Shown piece by piece: positions 50,790-59,731 of a stretch of DNA of 64,000 bases; the stretch's first letter is position 1, and every line of letters begins with the position of its first letter. The stretch is taken from positions 1,054,001 through 1,118,000 of the forward strand of contig CAVSFF010000009.1 of the NCBI GenBank assembly GCA_963727285.1, in the 5' to 3' direction. The translations under genes and the position numbers were made by a program. This DNA comes from CAITWD01 sp963727285 (lineage in GTDB: Bacteria; Actinomycetota; Thermoleophilia; Miltoncostaeales; Miltoncostaeaceae). A model generated the notes under the pieces. It did no database searches, was not told the origin of the DNA, and was given only the letters and a program-made list of their open reading frames with translations.

Positions 50790-52175
50790 ATGGCACTGCA
50801 CGGGGTAAAGAAATCGGCAGCAGCCGACGCCGACGAGGACGTCTATGTCAGCACTGATCCGTCATTCTCGGCGCCGAAGTACCGGATGCCGGACGATGAA
50901 TGGGACCCACGCCACGCATACGAACTCGTCCGCGACGAGCTCATGGTGGAGGGCAACGCCCGCCTGAATCTGGCGACCTTCTGCCAGACATGGGCGGAGC
51001 GCGAACTGCTCCTGCTGATGGCCGAGAGCTTCGACAAGAACATGATCGACAAGGACGAGTATCCGCAGACCGCGGAGCTCGAGTTGCGGTGCGTCAACAT
51101 GCTTGCGGATCTCTGGCACGCACCGGACGAGAAGGATGTGATCGGTACGTCCACGACCGGCTCCAGCGAGGCATGCATGCTGGGCGGGATGGCCATGCTG
51201 CGTCGCTGGCAGGCCCGTCGGCGCGCCGACGGCAAGTCCGTGGATCAGCCGAACATCATCTACGGCTCGAACGTGCAGGTCTGCTGGCATAAGTTCGCGC
51301 GCTACTGGCAGGTCGAGGAGCGCCTCGTCCCGATGGAAGGCGACCGCTACATCATCAGCGCCGAGGAGGCCGTCAAGCTCTGCGACGAGAACACGATCGG
51401 CGTCGTCGGGATTCTTGGGTCCACCTACACCGGGGAGTACGAGCCCATCGCCGAGATCAGCGCCGCGCTCGACGCGTACCAGGCAGAGACCGGATTCGAC
51501 ATTCCGATCCACGTCGACGGCGCGAGCGGAGGCTTTGTGGCCCCGTTCCTGCAGCCCGATCTGGAGTGGGACTTCCGGCTCCCGCGGGTCAAGTCCATCA
51601 ATGCGTCGGGGCACAAATACGGCCTGGCCCCGCTTGGCGTGGGCTGGGTGCTGTGGCGTGACACCGCCGAGCTGCCGGATGAACTCATCTTCCGCGTGAA
51701 CTATCTCGGAGGTGAGATGCCGACATTCGGCATCAACTTTTCGCGCCCCGGTGGTCAGATCGTCGCCCAGTACTACAACTTTGTCCGGCTCGGTCGGAGC
51801 GGCTACACCAAGATCCACCAGACGGCACAGAGCGTCGCCAAGTTCCTGGCCGGGGAGATCGGCGCAATCGGGCCGTTCGACATCATCACCGACGGATCGG
51901 ATCTGCCGGTGCTCTCCTGGAAGCTCAGGGACGACCAAAACTTCACGCTGTTCGAGCTGTCCGCGCGTCTGCGGGAATTCGGGTGGCAGGTGCCGGCCTA
52001 CACGATGGAGCCGAACTGCGAGGAGCTGGCCATCTGTCGAATCGTCGTGCGGCACGGCTTCAGCCACGACCTTGCGCGCCTGCTGCTGGCCAACATGAAC
52101 GAGGTCCTGGACAACTTCGCCAAGGAGCCCGCCCGCACGCCGTCGGGCATCAAGCGCGAAGGTTTCCGGCACTAG
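50790..52175 (+). CDS. gadB: Glutamate decarboxylase
   Basis: A 461-residue PLP enzyme converting glutamate to GABA with uptake of a proton. Features: LMVEGNARLNLATFCQTW, IGTSTTGSSEACMLGGMAMLRRW, HVDGASGGFVAPFLQP and the PLP Lys276 in SINASGHKYGLAPLGVGW, all typical of GAD group II decarboxylases. GAGAGGA 6 nt before the ATG is a strong ribosome site. No glutamate/GABA antiporter is adjacent. An unknown membrane protein follows 8 nt later and may work with it. Confidence 0.94.
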   Translation: MALHGVKKSAAADADEDVYVSTDPSFSAPKYRMPDDEWDPRHAYELVRDELMVEGNARLNLATFCQTWAERELLLLMAESFDKNMIDKDEYPQTAELELRCVNMLADLWHAPDEKDVIGTSTTGSSEACMLGGMAMLRRWQARRRADGKSVDQPNIIYGSNVQVCWHKFARYWQVEERLVPMEGDRYIISAEEAVKLCDENTIGVVGILGSTYTGEYEPIAEISAALDAYQAETGFDIPIHVDGASGGFVAPFLQPDLEWDFRLPRVKSINASGHKYGLAPLGVGWVLWRDTAELPDELIFRVNYLGGEMPTFGINFSRPGGQIVAQYYNFVRLGRSGYTKIHQTAQSVAKFLAGEIGAIGPFDIITDGSDLPVLSWKLRDDQNFTLFELSARLREFGWQVPAYTMEPNCEELAICRIVVRHGFSHDLARLLLANMNEVLDNFAKEPARTPSGIKREGFRH

Positions 52176-52183
52176 CCCGCCCG

Positions 52184-52912
52184 ATGCGGTGTCGTCCCCG
52201 AGCGCTCAACGCGCTGATCGCGATTCTGTTCATGATCGGATCGGCGTGTTTCGCGCTCGGCACGATTCCGGCATACGTGAGCGCCGTCGGCGGCACCGCC
52301 GACGCGGTCACGTACTTCGTCGGATCGATCTTCTTCACAAGTGCATCGTTCTCTCAGCTGCTTCAGTCCCAGAGCCCGTCGATGTCACCGGACATCGGCG
52401 GTGACGACAGCTCGGCGGCAGCGATCGTCGTCCGGGCCTGGCTCCCCCACAATCGCGGCTGGCTCGCTGCGGCGACGCAGTTTCCGGGCACCCTTGCGTT
52501 CAACGTCAGCACGGCGTTTGCAATCTCGTCGGCGCTGACCGCCAGTCAGGCGCACCGCTTGGTCTGGGCCCCCGACTTCGTCGGCTCGATCCTGTTCCTC
52601 GTCTCCAGCGGCTTTGCGATCCTCGCCGTCGGACGCGTCATGGAATTGGAGCCCGAGATGTACTCGTGGAAGGTGGCGTGGCTCAACATGATCGGCTCGA
52701 TCTTCTTCATGCTCTCGGCGCTCGCCGGTCTCGTGTTGCCGCATGCGGCGCGCGAGATCGATCCGCGCTGGGCGAGTCTGGGCACCTTCCTGGGCGCCAT
52801 CTGCTTCTTCGTGGGCGCCGCGATGATGTTCCCCGAATGGGGACAGGCCCGCCGGATCGCGCGTCGCGAACGGCCGGTCACGGCGTCCGGGGCCCCTGGC
52901 GCAGCAGGATGA
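52184..52912 (+). CDS. Membrane protein of unknown function following gadB
   Basis: A 242-residue protein with about six helices: LNALIAILFMIGSACFALGT, YFVGSIFFTSASFSQLLQS, FPGTLAFNVSTAFAISSAL, FVGSILFLVSSGFAILAVG, WLNMIGSIFFMLSALAGLVL and FLGAICFFVGAAMMFPEW. The recurring FVGS-FF/GSIFF motif suggests an internal repeat, perhaps of YrhK type. It lies 8 nt after gadB and is probably cotranscribed. It is not a recognisable antiporter. It overlaps the next gene convergently by 35 bp. Confidence 0.65.
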   Translation: MRCRPRALNALIAILFMIGSACFALGTIPAYVSAVGGTADAVTYFVGSIFFTSASFSQLLQSQSPSMSPDIGGDDSSAAAIVVRAWLPHNRGWLAAATQFPGTLAFNVSTAFAISSALTASQAHRLVWAPDFVGSILFLVSSGFAILAVGRVMELEPEMYSWKVAWLNMIGSIFFMLSALAGLVLPHAAREIDPRWASLGTFLGAICFFVGAAMMFPEWGQARRIARRERPVTASGAPGAAG

Positions 52913-53387
52913 CCTCGCCCGCCGTGAATCCCCGCCGCTCGTACAGTCGCTGGGCGCGGGCGTTCCCGGCCATCACCGCGATGATCTGGTCGGTGATCCC
53001 ACGGGCCGTCAGTTCGGCGTCGGCGGCGTCGAGGAGCCGTCCCCCGAGTCCGCTGCCGCGGGCGGTGTCGCTCACCACGAGCGTGACCACCTCGCCGTAG
53101 GGCCCCGCGAACGGGTAGGTGTCGTCGGGTCCCGGGTGGACGACGACCATCGCGTAGCCGAGGGGACCCAACGCGCCGTCGGCGATCAGGAGGATGGCGT
53201 TGCCCGCCGCGACGGCGCGGTCGTACTGGTCCTGGCAGACGCGCCACGAAAGGTCGTCGTCGGGCTGGACCGGCACGGCGGAGACGGCACGGTGATGCCG
53301 GTGCAGCTCGAGCCACAGCTCCCGCAGCTCAGGGATCCGCTCACCGCCGGCCATGCGGATCGGGGGAGTCTCGGGGTTTCCGGTCAC
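52878..53387 (-). CDS. GNAT N-acetyltransferase
   Basis: A 169-residue acetyltransferase. The N-terminal half has ELRELWLELHRHHRAVS; the acetyl-CoA loop is LVVSDTARGSGLGGRLLDAADAEL and the C-terminal signature is GNARAQRLYERRGF. The substrate is unknown. GTG 53387 is my preferred start; ATG 53354 is a candidate that would remove 11 residues, and the open frame extends to 53420. It runs in the same direction as the protease gene upstream, 19 bp away. Confidence 0.8.
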   Translation of the reverse strand: MTGNPETPPIRMAGGERIPELRELWLELHRHHRAVSAVPVQPDDDLSWRVCQDQYDRAVAAGNAILLIADGALGPLGYAMVVVHPGPDDTYPFAGPYGEVVTLVVSDTARGSGLGGRLLDAADAELTARGITDQIIAVMAGNARAQRLYERRGFTAGEVILLRQGPRTP

Positions 53388-53406
53388 GCGGCTCTCGCAC
53401 CCATGC

Positions 53407-54771
53407 TCATCGTGCCGCACCCGTTCCGAGCGTCACGATGACGGGCGTCACAGCGCTGCCGGGTCCGACCACCGTCAGCCCGACGCGGGCGCCGGGGTGC
53501 AGGCGCCCCAGGAGAACCGACAGCGCCGTGGGGGTTGGGATCGCATGCGGTTGGCCGGGCGCGGGTGCGTTCGGCGCGGTGTTGAGCGCGACGATCGTCT
53601 GTCCGGCCCGCAGATGGGCGCGTGCCGCCGGTGAGCCGGCGAGCACGCGGGCGATCCGCGCGCCCCGGGGCGAACCGGCGACGATCTGAATGCCCAGGTA
53701 GGCGCTGTATGCCTCGGCTCCGAGTGCAAGATCGGGTGCCCGCACACCCGCCAGAATCCGCCGCGCGACTCCCAGCGCCCGCGTGAACGGGATCGCATAG
53801 CCGGTCGCGTGCCCGCCGGTCGACCGGGCGGTGACGATGCCCACGACCCCACCGGCCGTGTCGACCAAGGCTCCCCCGGAGTCGCCCGCGGCGACGCGGG
53901 CGGAGGTGGCGATCAGGCCCGTCAGGTGCTCCGCACGTCCGGCGCCGGCGTCGTACGCCGTCACGGCTTGTGCAAGTCCGGTGACGATGCCGGTCGCGAT
54001 CGCCGGGCGTCCTCCTCCCCCGCCGGCGTTGCCGACCACACTCACGGTGCTGCCGCGGACCACGCGACCCGAATCGCCGAAGGGCACGCGGCGCAGACGC
54101 TGTGCGCCGACAATCTGGAGCACGGCCAGATCGGCCGCAATGTCGACGCCGACGACGCGGACCCGCGCGTACCGCCGGCGGTTGCCGACGTCGACGGCCG
54201 TAATGTCCGTGCCCCCCGCGATGACGTGGTTGTTGGTGAGCACGATCCCGCTGTCGGTGAGCACGACGCCCGTGCCCGCGGCGACAGTGCCCGACTGGTA
54301 CCCGACCGGTGTCCGCAGATCAACCAGCGCGGGAGCGATGCGGGAGGGCGGCACCGCCGCACGGATCGTGACGCGCTGGCGGGCGACGACGACCGCGCCG
54401 GTCCGAACGGCGGCAACGCTCGGTCCGCACGCGACCGCGATCGTCCACGTCCCGAGCGCCGTGCCGGGTGGCACAAGCCAGCCGGAGGTCAGCGTTCCCT
54501 CGGGTGCGCCGACGATGCCGGCGATTGTGAGTGGTGTCGGGCCCGTGGCCGAGATCCGGCACCACCAGCCGATCGGTGCTGTCGCGGCGATCGGCGCGAA
54601 CTGTCCGCGCCGCGTCACGCCGCCGCGGGACGTGATCGTCACCGCACCGGTCGGGGGTGTCGCCGCCCCGGTCGCGGCCACCAGCAGTGCTCCGACTCCG
54701 GCAGCCGTGCCCGCAAGGGCGACGCGCCCGGCGATGGTGCGGCATGCACGGCGTGTGGAGGCGATGGGCAC
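53407..54771 (-). CDS. Secreted trypsin-like serine protease with PDZ domain (HtrA/DegP-like)
   Basis: A 454-residue protein with a signal peptide or anchor (GRVALAGTAAGVGALLVAAT) and about 100 residues of novel N-terminal domain with two cysteines, then an S1C protease domain with His182 (TNNHVIAGG), Asp214 (AADLAVLQI) and Ser298 (AAGDSGGALV), then one PDZ domain (YLGIQIVAGS, RVLAGSPAARAHLRAGQTIVAL). Such enzymes handle envelope stress. GTG 54771 is preferred over ATG 54861 because the signal peptide then starts normally; GGAA lies 5 nt upstream. Confidence 0.87.
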   Translation of the reverse strand: MPIASTRRACRTIAGRVALAGTAAGVGALLVAATGAATPPTGAVTITSRGGVTRRGQFAPIAATAPIGWWCRISATGPTPLTIAGIVGAPEGTLTSGWLVPPGTALGTWTIAVACGPSVAAVRTGAVVVARQRVTIRAAVPPSRIAPALVDLRTPVGYQSGTVAAGTGVVLTDSGIVLTNNHVIAGGTDITAVDVGNRRRYARVRVVGVDIAADLAVLQIVGAQRLRRVPFGDSGRVVRGSTVSVVGNAGGGGGRPAIATGIVTGLAQAVTAYDAGAGRAEHLTGLIATSARVAAGDSGGALVDTAGGVVGIVTARSTGGHATGYAIPFTRALGVARRILAGVRAPDLALGAEAYSAYLGIQIVAGSPRGARIARVLAGSPAARAHLRAGQTIVALNTAPNAPAPGQPHAIPTPTALSVLLGRLHPGARVGLTVVGPGSAVTPVIVTLGTGAAR

Positions 54772-54891
54772 GGCGGTTCCGGGCTGGTGGGTGACACGGG
54801 TCCTGCAGGCGCGATGCGCCTGCGCCGGCGGGATCTCAGCTGCTCCCGCCGGCGTCGACAACTCTGCCGGGCATCGGCCCGGCCGTAGGGA

Positions 54892-55977
54892 CTAGGCCAG
54901 CCCGATCTCCGGGCAGAGGTAGACGTCCTGGATTGCGTGCAGCAGCTCGACGCCGTCCGCAAGCGGCTTTTGGAACGCCTTGCGGCCGGAGATCAGCCCT
55001 GCTCCGCCGGCCCGCTTGTTGATGACCGCCGTGGCGACCGCATCGTGGAGGTCGTTGGCTCCGGATGCGCCTCCGGAATTGATCAGCGGAATGCGCCCCA
55101 TGTAACAGTTGGCGACCTGGTAGCGGGTCATGTCGATGGGGTGGTCCGACATCAGCTCGCTGTACATGCGCGGGTCGGACTTGCCGAAGTTGAGGTCGAC
55201 GAAGCCGGGTGCGGCCGTTTCCGGGAGCTTCTGCTTGATGATGTCCGCCTCGAGCGTCACGCCGAGGTGGTTCGCCTGGCCGGTCAGATCCGCCGCGACG
55301 TGGTAGTCGGGGCCGCCCGCCTTGGTCGTGTTGAAGTCCGAATTGCGCAGGTAGCACCAGAGCACCGTCGCCATTCCGTGTTCGTGGGCGGCGGCGAAGG
55401 CGGCGGACACCTCCTGGATCTGACGCTTGCTCTCCGGCGACCCGAAGTAGATCGTGGCGCCGACGGCGACACAGCCGAGCTCGCGGGCCTGCTTGACCGA
55501 CGCGAACATGATCTGGTCGTAGCTGTTCGGGTACGACAGGAATTCGTTGTGGTTCAGCTTGAGCAGGAACGGGATCCGATGTGCGTGCTTGCGGGCCGTG
55601 ATTCCCAGGGCGCCGAGGGTAGTGGCGACGGCGTTGCAGCCGCCCTCGATGGCCAGTTCGACGATCTTGACCGGATCGAAGTAGTCGGGGTTCTTGGCGA
55701 ACGACGCACCGCCGGAGTGTTCGATGCCCTGGTCGACGGGCAGGATCGACAGGTAGCCGGTGTCGGCGAGGCGCCCGTGTCCGAACAGGGACTGGATCGA
55801 GCGCAAGACCGGCGTCGAACGGTCCGAGTCGAGCAGGACGCGGTCCACGAAGTCGCCGCCCGGCGTGCTCAGGCGGCTCGACGGGATCGTCGTGCATTTG
55901 TGATCCAGCAGACGCGGCGCATCGTCCCCGAGCACCTCAACGATCGCGTCGATTCCCGCGTTCCCCAGTGTCCCCAT
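54892..55977 (-). CDS. Class I fructose-bisphosphate aldolase (DhnA/archaeal type)
   Basis: A 361-residue TIM-barrel aldolase. Features: GYLSILPVDQGIEHSGGASFAKN, FLLKLNHNEFLSYP, VGATIYFGSPESKRQI and LEADIIKQKLPE. The Lys in ADIIKQK corresponds to the Schiff-base lysine of the DhnA/FbaB group. It cleaves or forms fructose-1,6-bisphosphate without a metal. GGAGG 8 nt upstream supports the ATG at 55977. It runs alone between the protease and membrane glycosyltransferase genes. Confidence 0.9.
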   Translation of the reverse strand: MGTLGNAGIDAIVEVLGDDAPRLLDHKCTTIPSSRLSTPGGDFVDRVLLDSDRSTPVLRSIQSLFGHGRLADTGYLSILPVDQGIEHSGGASFAKNPDYFDPVKIVELAIEGGCNAVATTLGALGITARKHAHRIPFLLKLNHNEFLSYPNSYDQIMFASVKQARELGCVAVGATIYFGSPESKRQIQEVSAAFAAAHEHGMATVLWCYLRNSDFNTTKAGGPDYHVAADLTGQANHLGVTLEADIIKQKLPETAAPGFVDLNFGKSDPRMYSELMSDHPIDMTRYQVANCYMGRIPLINSGGASGANDLHDAVATAVINKRAGGAGLISGRKAFQKPLADGVELLHAIQDVYLCPEIGLA

Positions 55978-56073
55978 ACACGTGCCTCCAAACGAGTGTG
56001 CGATTCAAGACTGCCACCCTGACCATAACCGAGCTCGGGTTCGAAACTTGGCGCAGTTGCGACATCGGACCGG

Positions 56074-57381
56074 TCAGTCGACGATGTGACGGGCGGGAAT
56101 CGACGTTGCCGGGCCGCTGGCGGAGCGATCGCGGGAGCCGCCGATGGTGGTGCCCGCGATCGGAAGCGCGCCAAGTCCGCGTCGTGGCCAGCAGAGCACC
56201 AGCAGCGCGATCAACAGGAGATTCCGCACGACCAGGATGGCGATCTCCGTCGTGTGCAAGGAGACCATGTCCCAGTAGTAGTTGGGGAACTCCATCTGCG
56301 TGAGGATGAGCACGGCCACGAACGTGGCCGTCGCGGCGCGCCAGTATTTGCCCGCCACCAGCGGGATGACCGGCAGCAGCCACACCATGTACTGGGGTGA
56401 GAGCACCTTGCCCGTGACCGTCAGCGCGACCATCGTGGCCGCGGCACCGCAGATCACCACGTCGGTGGCGCGGGTCGGATGGGCCCGCGCCAGCAGTCGC
56501 GCGCAGCGGACCGCGATCACCAGCACCAGCCCGACGAGGATCACCGTGAAGACGTTCGCGAGCAGGTGCGGACGGTGTCCGGCGATGTTGATGCTGCCGT
56601 ACGAGAGCAGAATCGGGACGTGGAGTCCGCCCACGGCGTGGGCAGCCAAGAAGATGCTCGCGATGACCGACTCGACTTGGGGCGGTCGCCGCAGGTTGTA
56701 GGCAACGGCGTACCAGGTGCCGGACGGGGACAGGATCGCGAACGGGAGTACGACGACGGCGACGACCGCGAGGGCCGCGACGGCGCCAGTGATCGCGGCG
56801 CGCCAGTCGACCCGGCGGGCGTGCCAGATGACCAACAGCGGAATCAGCGCCAGCGGGACGAGCTTGATCAGGATCCCCGCGGCGAGGAGCAGCCACATCC
56901 ACCGCCACCGTTCGGTGGCTGCCGCGAACAGCATCCACACGACGATCGCGGCGACGGCCATGTCGAAGCGCGCGCCGACGAGCGAGCCGAGCAGCAGCGG
57001 CGATGCCGCCACGATGCCGCCGGCGAGGCCTTGGCGCAGCGGCGAGTAGCCCAGCGCGCGAGCGGTCTGGACGACGCCAAACACACAGATGCACAGGCAC
57101 AGGAGCATGACCGCCGAAAAGTCGGTGCGGTAATTGCCCGGGATCCACCAGACCAGCCAGAACAGGCCCGTCGCGCCGGGCGGGTACTCGATACGCACGT
57201 CACGGTAGGCCACGGCCCCGTGGGCGATCCTGCCCGCATAGATGCGGTAGAGGTTGACGTCCGGGTTGATCTGGTTCTCGCTCCAGAGCGGCACGAGCTG
57301 CAGCGGGATCGTCCAGACGACGACGGCCAGGGCGATCAGGGAGCTCGGCAGCACCCAACCGCGTGGGCGTGTGACGCTCAT
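56074..57381 (-). CDS. GT-C-like polytopic membrane glycosyltransferase (DUF2029/GT87 type)
   Basis: A 435-residue membrane protein with about ten helices. The first extracytoplasmic loop has NPDVNLYRIYAGRIAHG and AYRDVRIEYPPGATGLFW, and a later part has GKVLSPQYMVWLLPV, all common in polyprenyl-phosphate-mannose-dependent GT-C transferases. It probably adds sugars to lipids or glycans at the outer face of the membrane. Start ATG 57381 overlaps the next upstream gene by 4 bp. Together with that gene and gtrA it forms a three-gene operon. Confidence 0.8.
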   Translation of the reverse strand: MSVTRPRGWVLPSSLIALAVVVWTIPLQLVPLWSENQINPDVNLYRIYAGRIAHGAVAYRDVRIEYPPGATGLFWLVWWIPGNYRTDFSAVMLLCLCICVFGVVQTARALGYSPLRQGLAGGIVAASPLLLGSLVGARFDMAVAAIVVWMLFAAATERWRWMWLLLAAGILIKLVPLALIPLLVIWHARRVDWRAAITGAVAALAVVAVVVLPFAILSPSGTWYAVAYNLRRPPQVESVIASIFLAAHAVGGLHVPILLSYGSINIAGHRPHLLANVFTVILVGLVLVIAVRCARLLARAHPTRATDVVICGAAATMVALTVTGKVLSPQYMVWLLPVIPLVAGKYWRAATATFVAVLILTQMEFPNYYWDMVSLHTTEIAILVVRNLLLIALLVLCWPRRGLGALPIAGTTIGGSRDRSASGPATSIPARHIVD

Positions 57382-59144
57382 GATCCGACGACAGGGACGT
57401 CGCCGGCGGACACCGCGGGATCCGGGCGGACGGGGGTGCCGGGCGCCCGCGTCGCGGGCATCGGCCATGCCGGCACGGTCGCGATCAGGATGAACGGCAG
57501 GAACCACGGGATATAGAGATAGAACCAGTAGGTCATCGTGAGCTGCAACGCGATCAGTAGCGCGCCGGACAGGGCCGCGACGGTCAGGAAGTCGCGATTG
57601 CGGGGCCACCAGCCGAGTCCGATCGCGGCGATCGCGACCGCGCCGATGAGCGCCAGCTGCAGCGGACGAAGGTCGGGATGCTGGCCCCAGATCGAGAACG
57701 GACTGTAGCGACCGATCTGGTAGTGGATGCTGTCCCACCAGAAGGTGTGGATGCCGCCGATGCCGCTGAGCAGGATCACCCATCCGGTGGTGAGGACGGC
57801 CAGCGCCAAGCCCGCCACGTAGCGGAGCCACCCGAGGCGGCGCTGGCCGCGCGGGAAGGGATGACGCCACCAGGCCAGCACGAGGATCGCCGGCGTGAAC
57901 TTCGCCATCGCCGCCAATCCGAGCATCAGCCCGCGTCCCAGCGGGCGCGCGAACAACACGAGTCCCCAGATCAGGGCCGCGGCGACGAGCTCGTCGTTGG
58001 AGTTGCTCTCAAGGGCGTAGGCCGTAAACGGGAATGCGGCCCACGCGGTCGCGAGGGCGACGCCCAGCCGCGCGCCGCTCAGGCGCCATCCGAGGATCAG
58101 CATGCCGATCAGACAGATGCCGTCGAACGCGGACGCGGCGGCGTGGGCCGCCGGCAGGTCATTCCACGTCCCGTGCCACGGCGACGCGACCTCGAACGGG
58201 ACGTAGGCCAGGTAGGTCGCCGGGCCGTAGGTGTCGCAGTGGCCGCAGTTGGACGGAAAATTGCCGTACGGGGCCGCCCCCGCCACGATCCGGTGGGCCC
58301 CGATGACCCCTGCGTAGCCGACGTCGATGACGTTTGAATCGAATGCGTCGAGGCTGTAGCGGAGGCCGACGCAGAGGGCGAGGATTGCGATCAACACCCA
58401 CATCGGCGCCCAGCCGCCGAACGTGGGGGCCGTCGCCGGGAGGTCGTCGGTCGCGGTGTCCGGCGCCCCGCGGGCGGCCCGGAGCCGCCGGGTGCCGATG
58501 AGCGCCATGCGCACGCCGAGATAGATCAAGGGCGGGTAGACGAGCGGGACCGACGTGTAGATCTGGCCGTCGTTGAACCAGACCAGCGACACGGAGAAGC
58601 TCACGAGCGCCAGCAGATCGAGCGTGCGCCAGCTGATGATCCTGCGGATCTCGATGAGCGGCACCAGGAACAGGATGCACAGCCCGGTCCACAGCCAGGG
58701 GTCGTTGATGTGCCGCCCAAAGGCGCCCCAGTACCCGCGCGCCATCATCCAGGCGACCTGTGGACCGGTCCGGGTCTCCTGGACCTCGGCGGTGTTGTCG
58801 TCGATCAGTACTTCGGCCTGTGTGACGTCGGCACCGGCCCGGTTCCGGGACACGTAGAAGACCGTCCACTGGTGGGTGTTCGGGTCGAACTGCGGTGTGA
58901 CGCGGTACACCGGGTGGTCATGGATCCAGCTGCGGATCGCCGCCGATCGTCCGGCCAGGGTCCGCACCGTCGCCAGCGAAAGGGTCGGATGGGCGTGGGA
59001 GGGGCCGGCGACGGGCGCGGCGGGCGCGATGTCGGTCGTCGTCGCCGAGGTCGCGGTCCCGCTGCGCGCGGTCGCCGCCGCCGCGACGGCGTGCGATGCG
59101 GCTCCGGCCAGGAGCACCACCGCCACGAGGACCAGCGCGAGCAT
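57378..59144 (-). CDS. Large polytopic membrane protein, GT-C-like
   Basis: A 588-residue protein. A signal-like helix (LALVLVAVVLLAGAASHAVA) is followed by an extracytoplasmic domain of about 120 residues (WIHDHPVYRVTPQFDPNTHQ, FYVSRNRAGADVTQAEVLID) that resembles a PepSY-type fold, then about eleven helices with FPSNCGHCDTYGPATYLAYV and AYALESNSNDELVAAALIWG. The membrane part resembles GT-C transferases. ATG 59144 is the best start. The extracytoplasmic insert is unusual for the class and may bind substrate. Located between gtrA and the GT87-like gene. Confidence 0.68.
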   Translation of the reverse strand: MLALVLVAVVLLAGAASHAVAAAATARSGTATSATTTDIAPAAPVAGPSHAHPTLSLATVRTLAGRSAAIRSWIHDHPVYRVTPQFDPNTHQWTVFYVSRNRAGADVTQAEVLIDDNTAEVQETRTGPQVAWMMARGYWGAFGRHINDPWLWTGLCILFLVPLIEIRRIISWRTLDLLALVSFSVSLVWFNDGQIYTSVPLVYPPLIYLGVRMALIGTRRLRAARGAPDTATDDLPATAPTFGGWAPMWVLIAILALCVGLRYSLDAFDSNVIDVGYAGVIGAHRIVAGAAPYGNFPSNCGHCDTYGPATYLAYVPFEVASPWHGTWNDLPAAHAAASAFDGICLIGMLILGWRLSGARLGVALATAWAAFPFTAYALESNSNDELVAAALIWGLVLFARPLGRGLMLGLAAMAKFTPAILVLAWWRHPFPRGQRRLGWLRYVAGLALAVLTTGWVILLSGIGGIHTFWWDSIHYQIGRYSPFSIWGQHPDLRPLQLALIGAVAIAAIGLGWWPRNRDFLTVAALSGALLIALQLTMTYWFYLYIPWFLPFILIATVPAWPMPATRAPGTPVRPDPAVSAGDVPVVGS

Positions 59145-59164
59145 TCGCGCCGGCCCGCGTATCG

Positions 59165-59629
59165 CTAGCGGAACGCCCAACTCCGGGTCAGCACGAACGT
59201 GATCGGTGTGACCGCCAGGATGGCGATCGCCTGGGCGATCAATTCGTCCGTCCCGACCCGGACCATCCCCCACAGGATCACGAGGTTGACCGCGAGTCCG
59301 ATGACGCTCACGATCATGTACTTGATCGCCTGGACCATGGGGGATTTCCCGCCCTTCGGGAAGGTCCACTGGCGGTTCAGGACGAAATTGTTCAACCACG
59401 CGACCAGAAATGCGCCGACCGCCGCCGTCAGGTAATGCGCGCCGGCCCAGTGGATCAGCGCGTAGAAGACGATGAGATTGACGACGTAGCCCGAGGCTCC
59501 GACGATGCAGAACTTCAGGAGTTGGATCCACGACGCGCGCTGGGCGTGGCGGATTCGTGAGATGCTCAGCGCGGGCGGACGTGGGGTCACCGCCGGCGTC
59601 AAGGTCTCCGGGGCTTGGCCGCTGACCAT
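59165..59629 (-). CDS. GtrA-family membrane protein
   Basis: A 154-residue four-helix protein of the GtrA family: LLKFCIVGASGYVVNLIVFYAL, AVGAFLVAWLNNFVLNRQWTF and IKYMIVSVIGLAVNLVILWG. The F-L-L-N-R-x-W-T-F region is diagnostic. GtrA proteins are thought to help flip undecaprenyl-phosphate-linked sugar for glucosylation of surface glycans, which fits the two GT-C-like genes downstream. A TAnnnT hexamer 9 nt before the ATG suggests this gene starts the operon. Confidence 0.85.
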   Translation of the reverse strand: MVSGQAPETLTPAVTPRPPALSISRIRHAQRASWIQLLKFCIVGASGYVVNLIVFYALIHWAGAHYLTAAVGAFLVAWLNNFVLNRQWTFPKGGKSPMVQAIKYMIVSVIGLAVNLVILWGMVRVGTDELIAQAIAILAVTPITFVLTRSWAFR

Positions 59630-59644
59630 GGTCGTGCAAAGTTA
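59630..59644 (-). promoter_or_regulatory. Candidate leaderless promoter of gtrA (-10 TAACTT)
   Basis: Minus-strand TAACTT (59639-59644) ends 9 nt before ATG 59629. Confidence 0.45.
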
Positions 59645-59731
59645 TCAGGCGGTCCTCTGCGCCATCCCACCCGGACCCCGGGCAGAACCTGACGGCGGCG
59701 CGTACCGTTGTACGACCGAGATGGGGCTTCG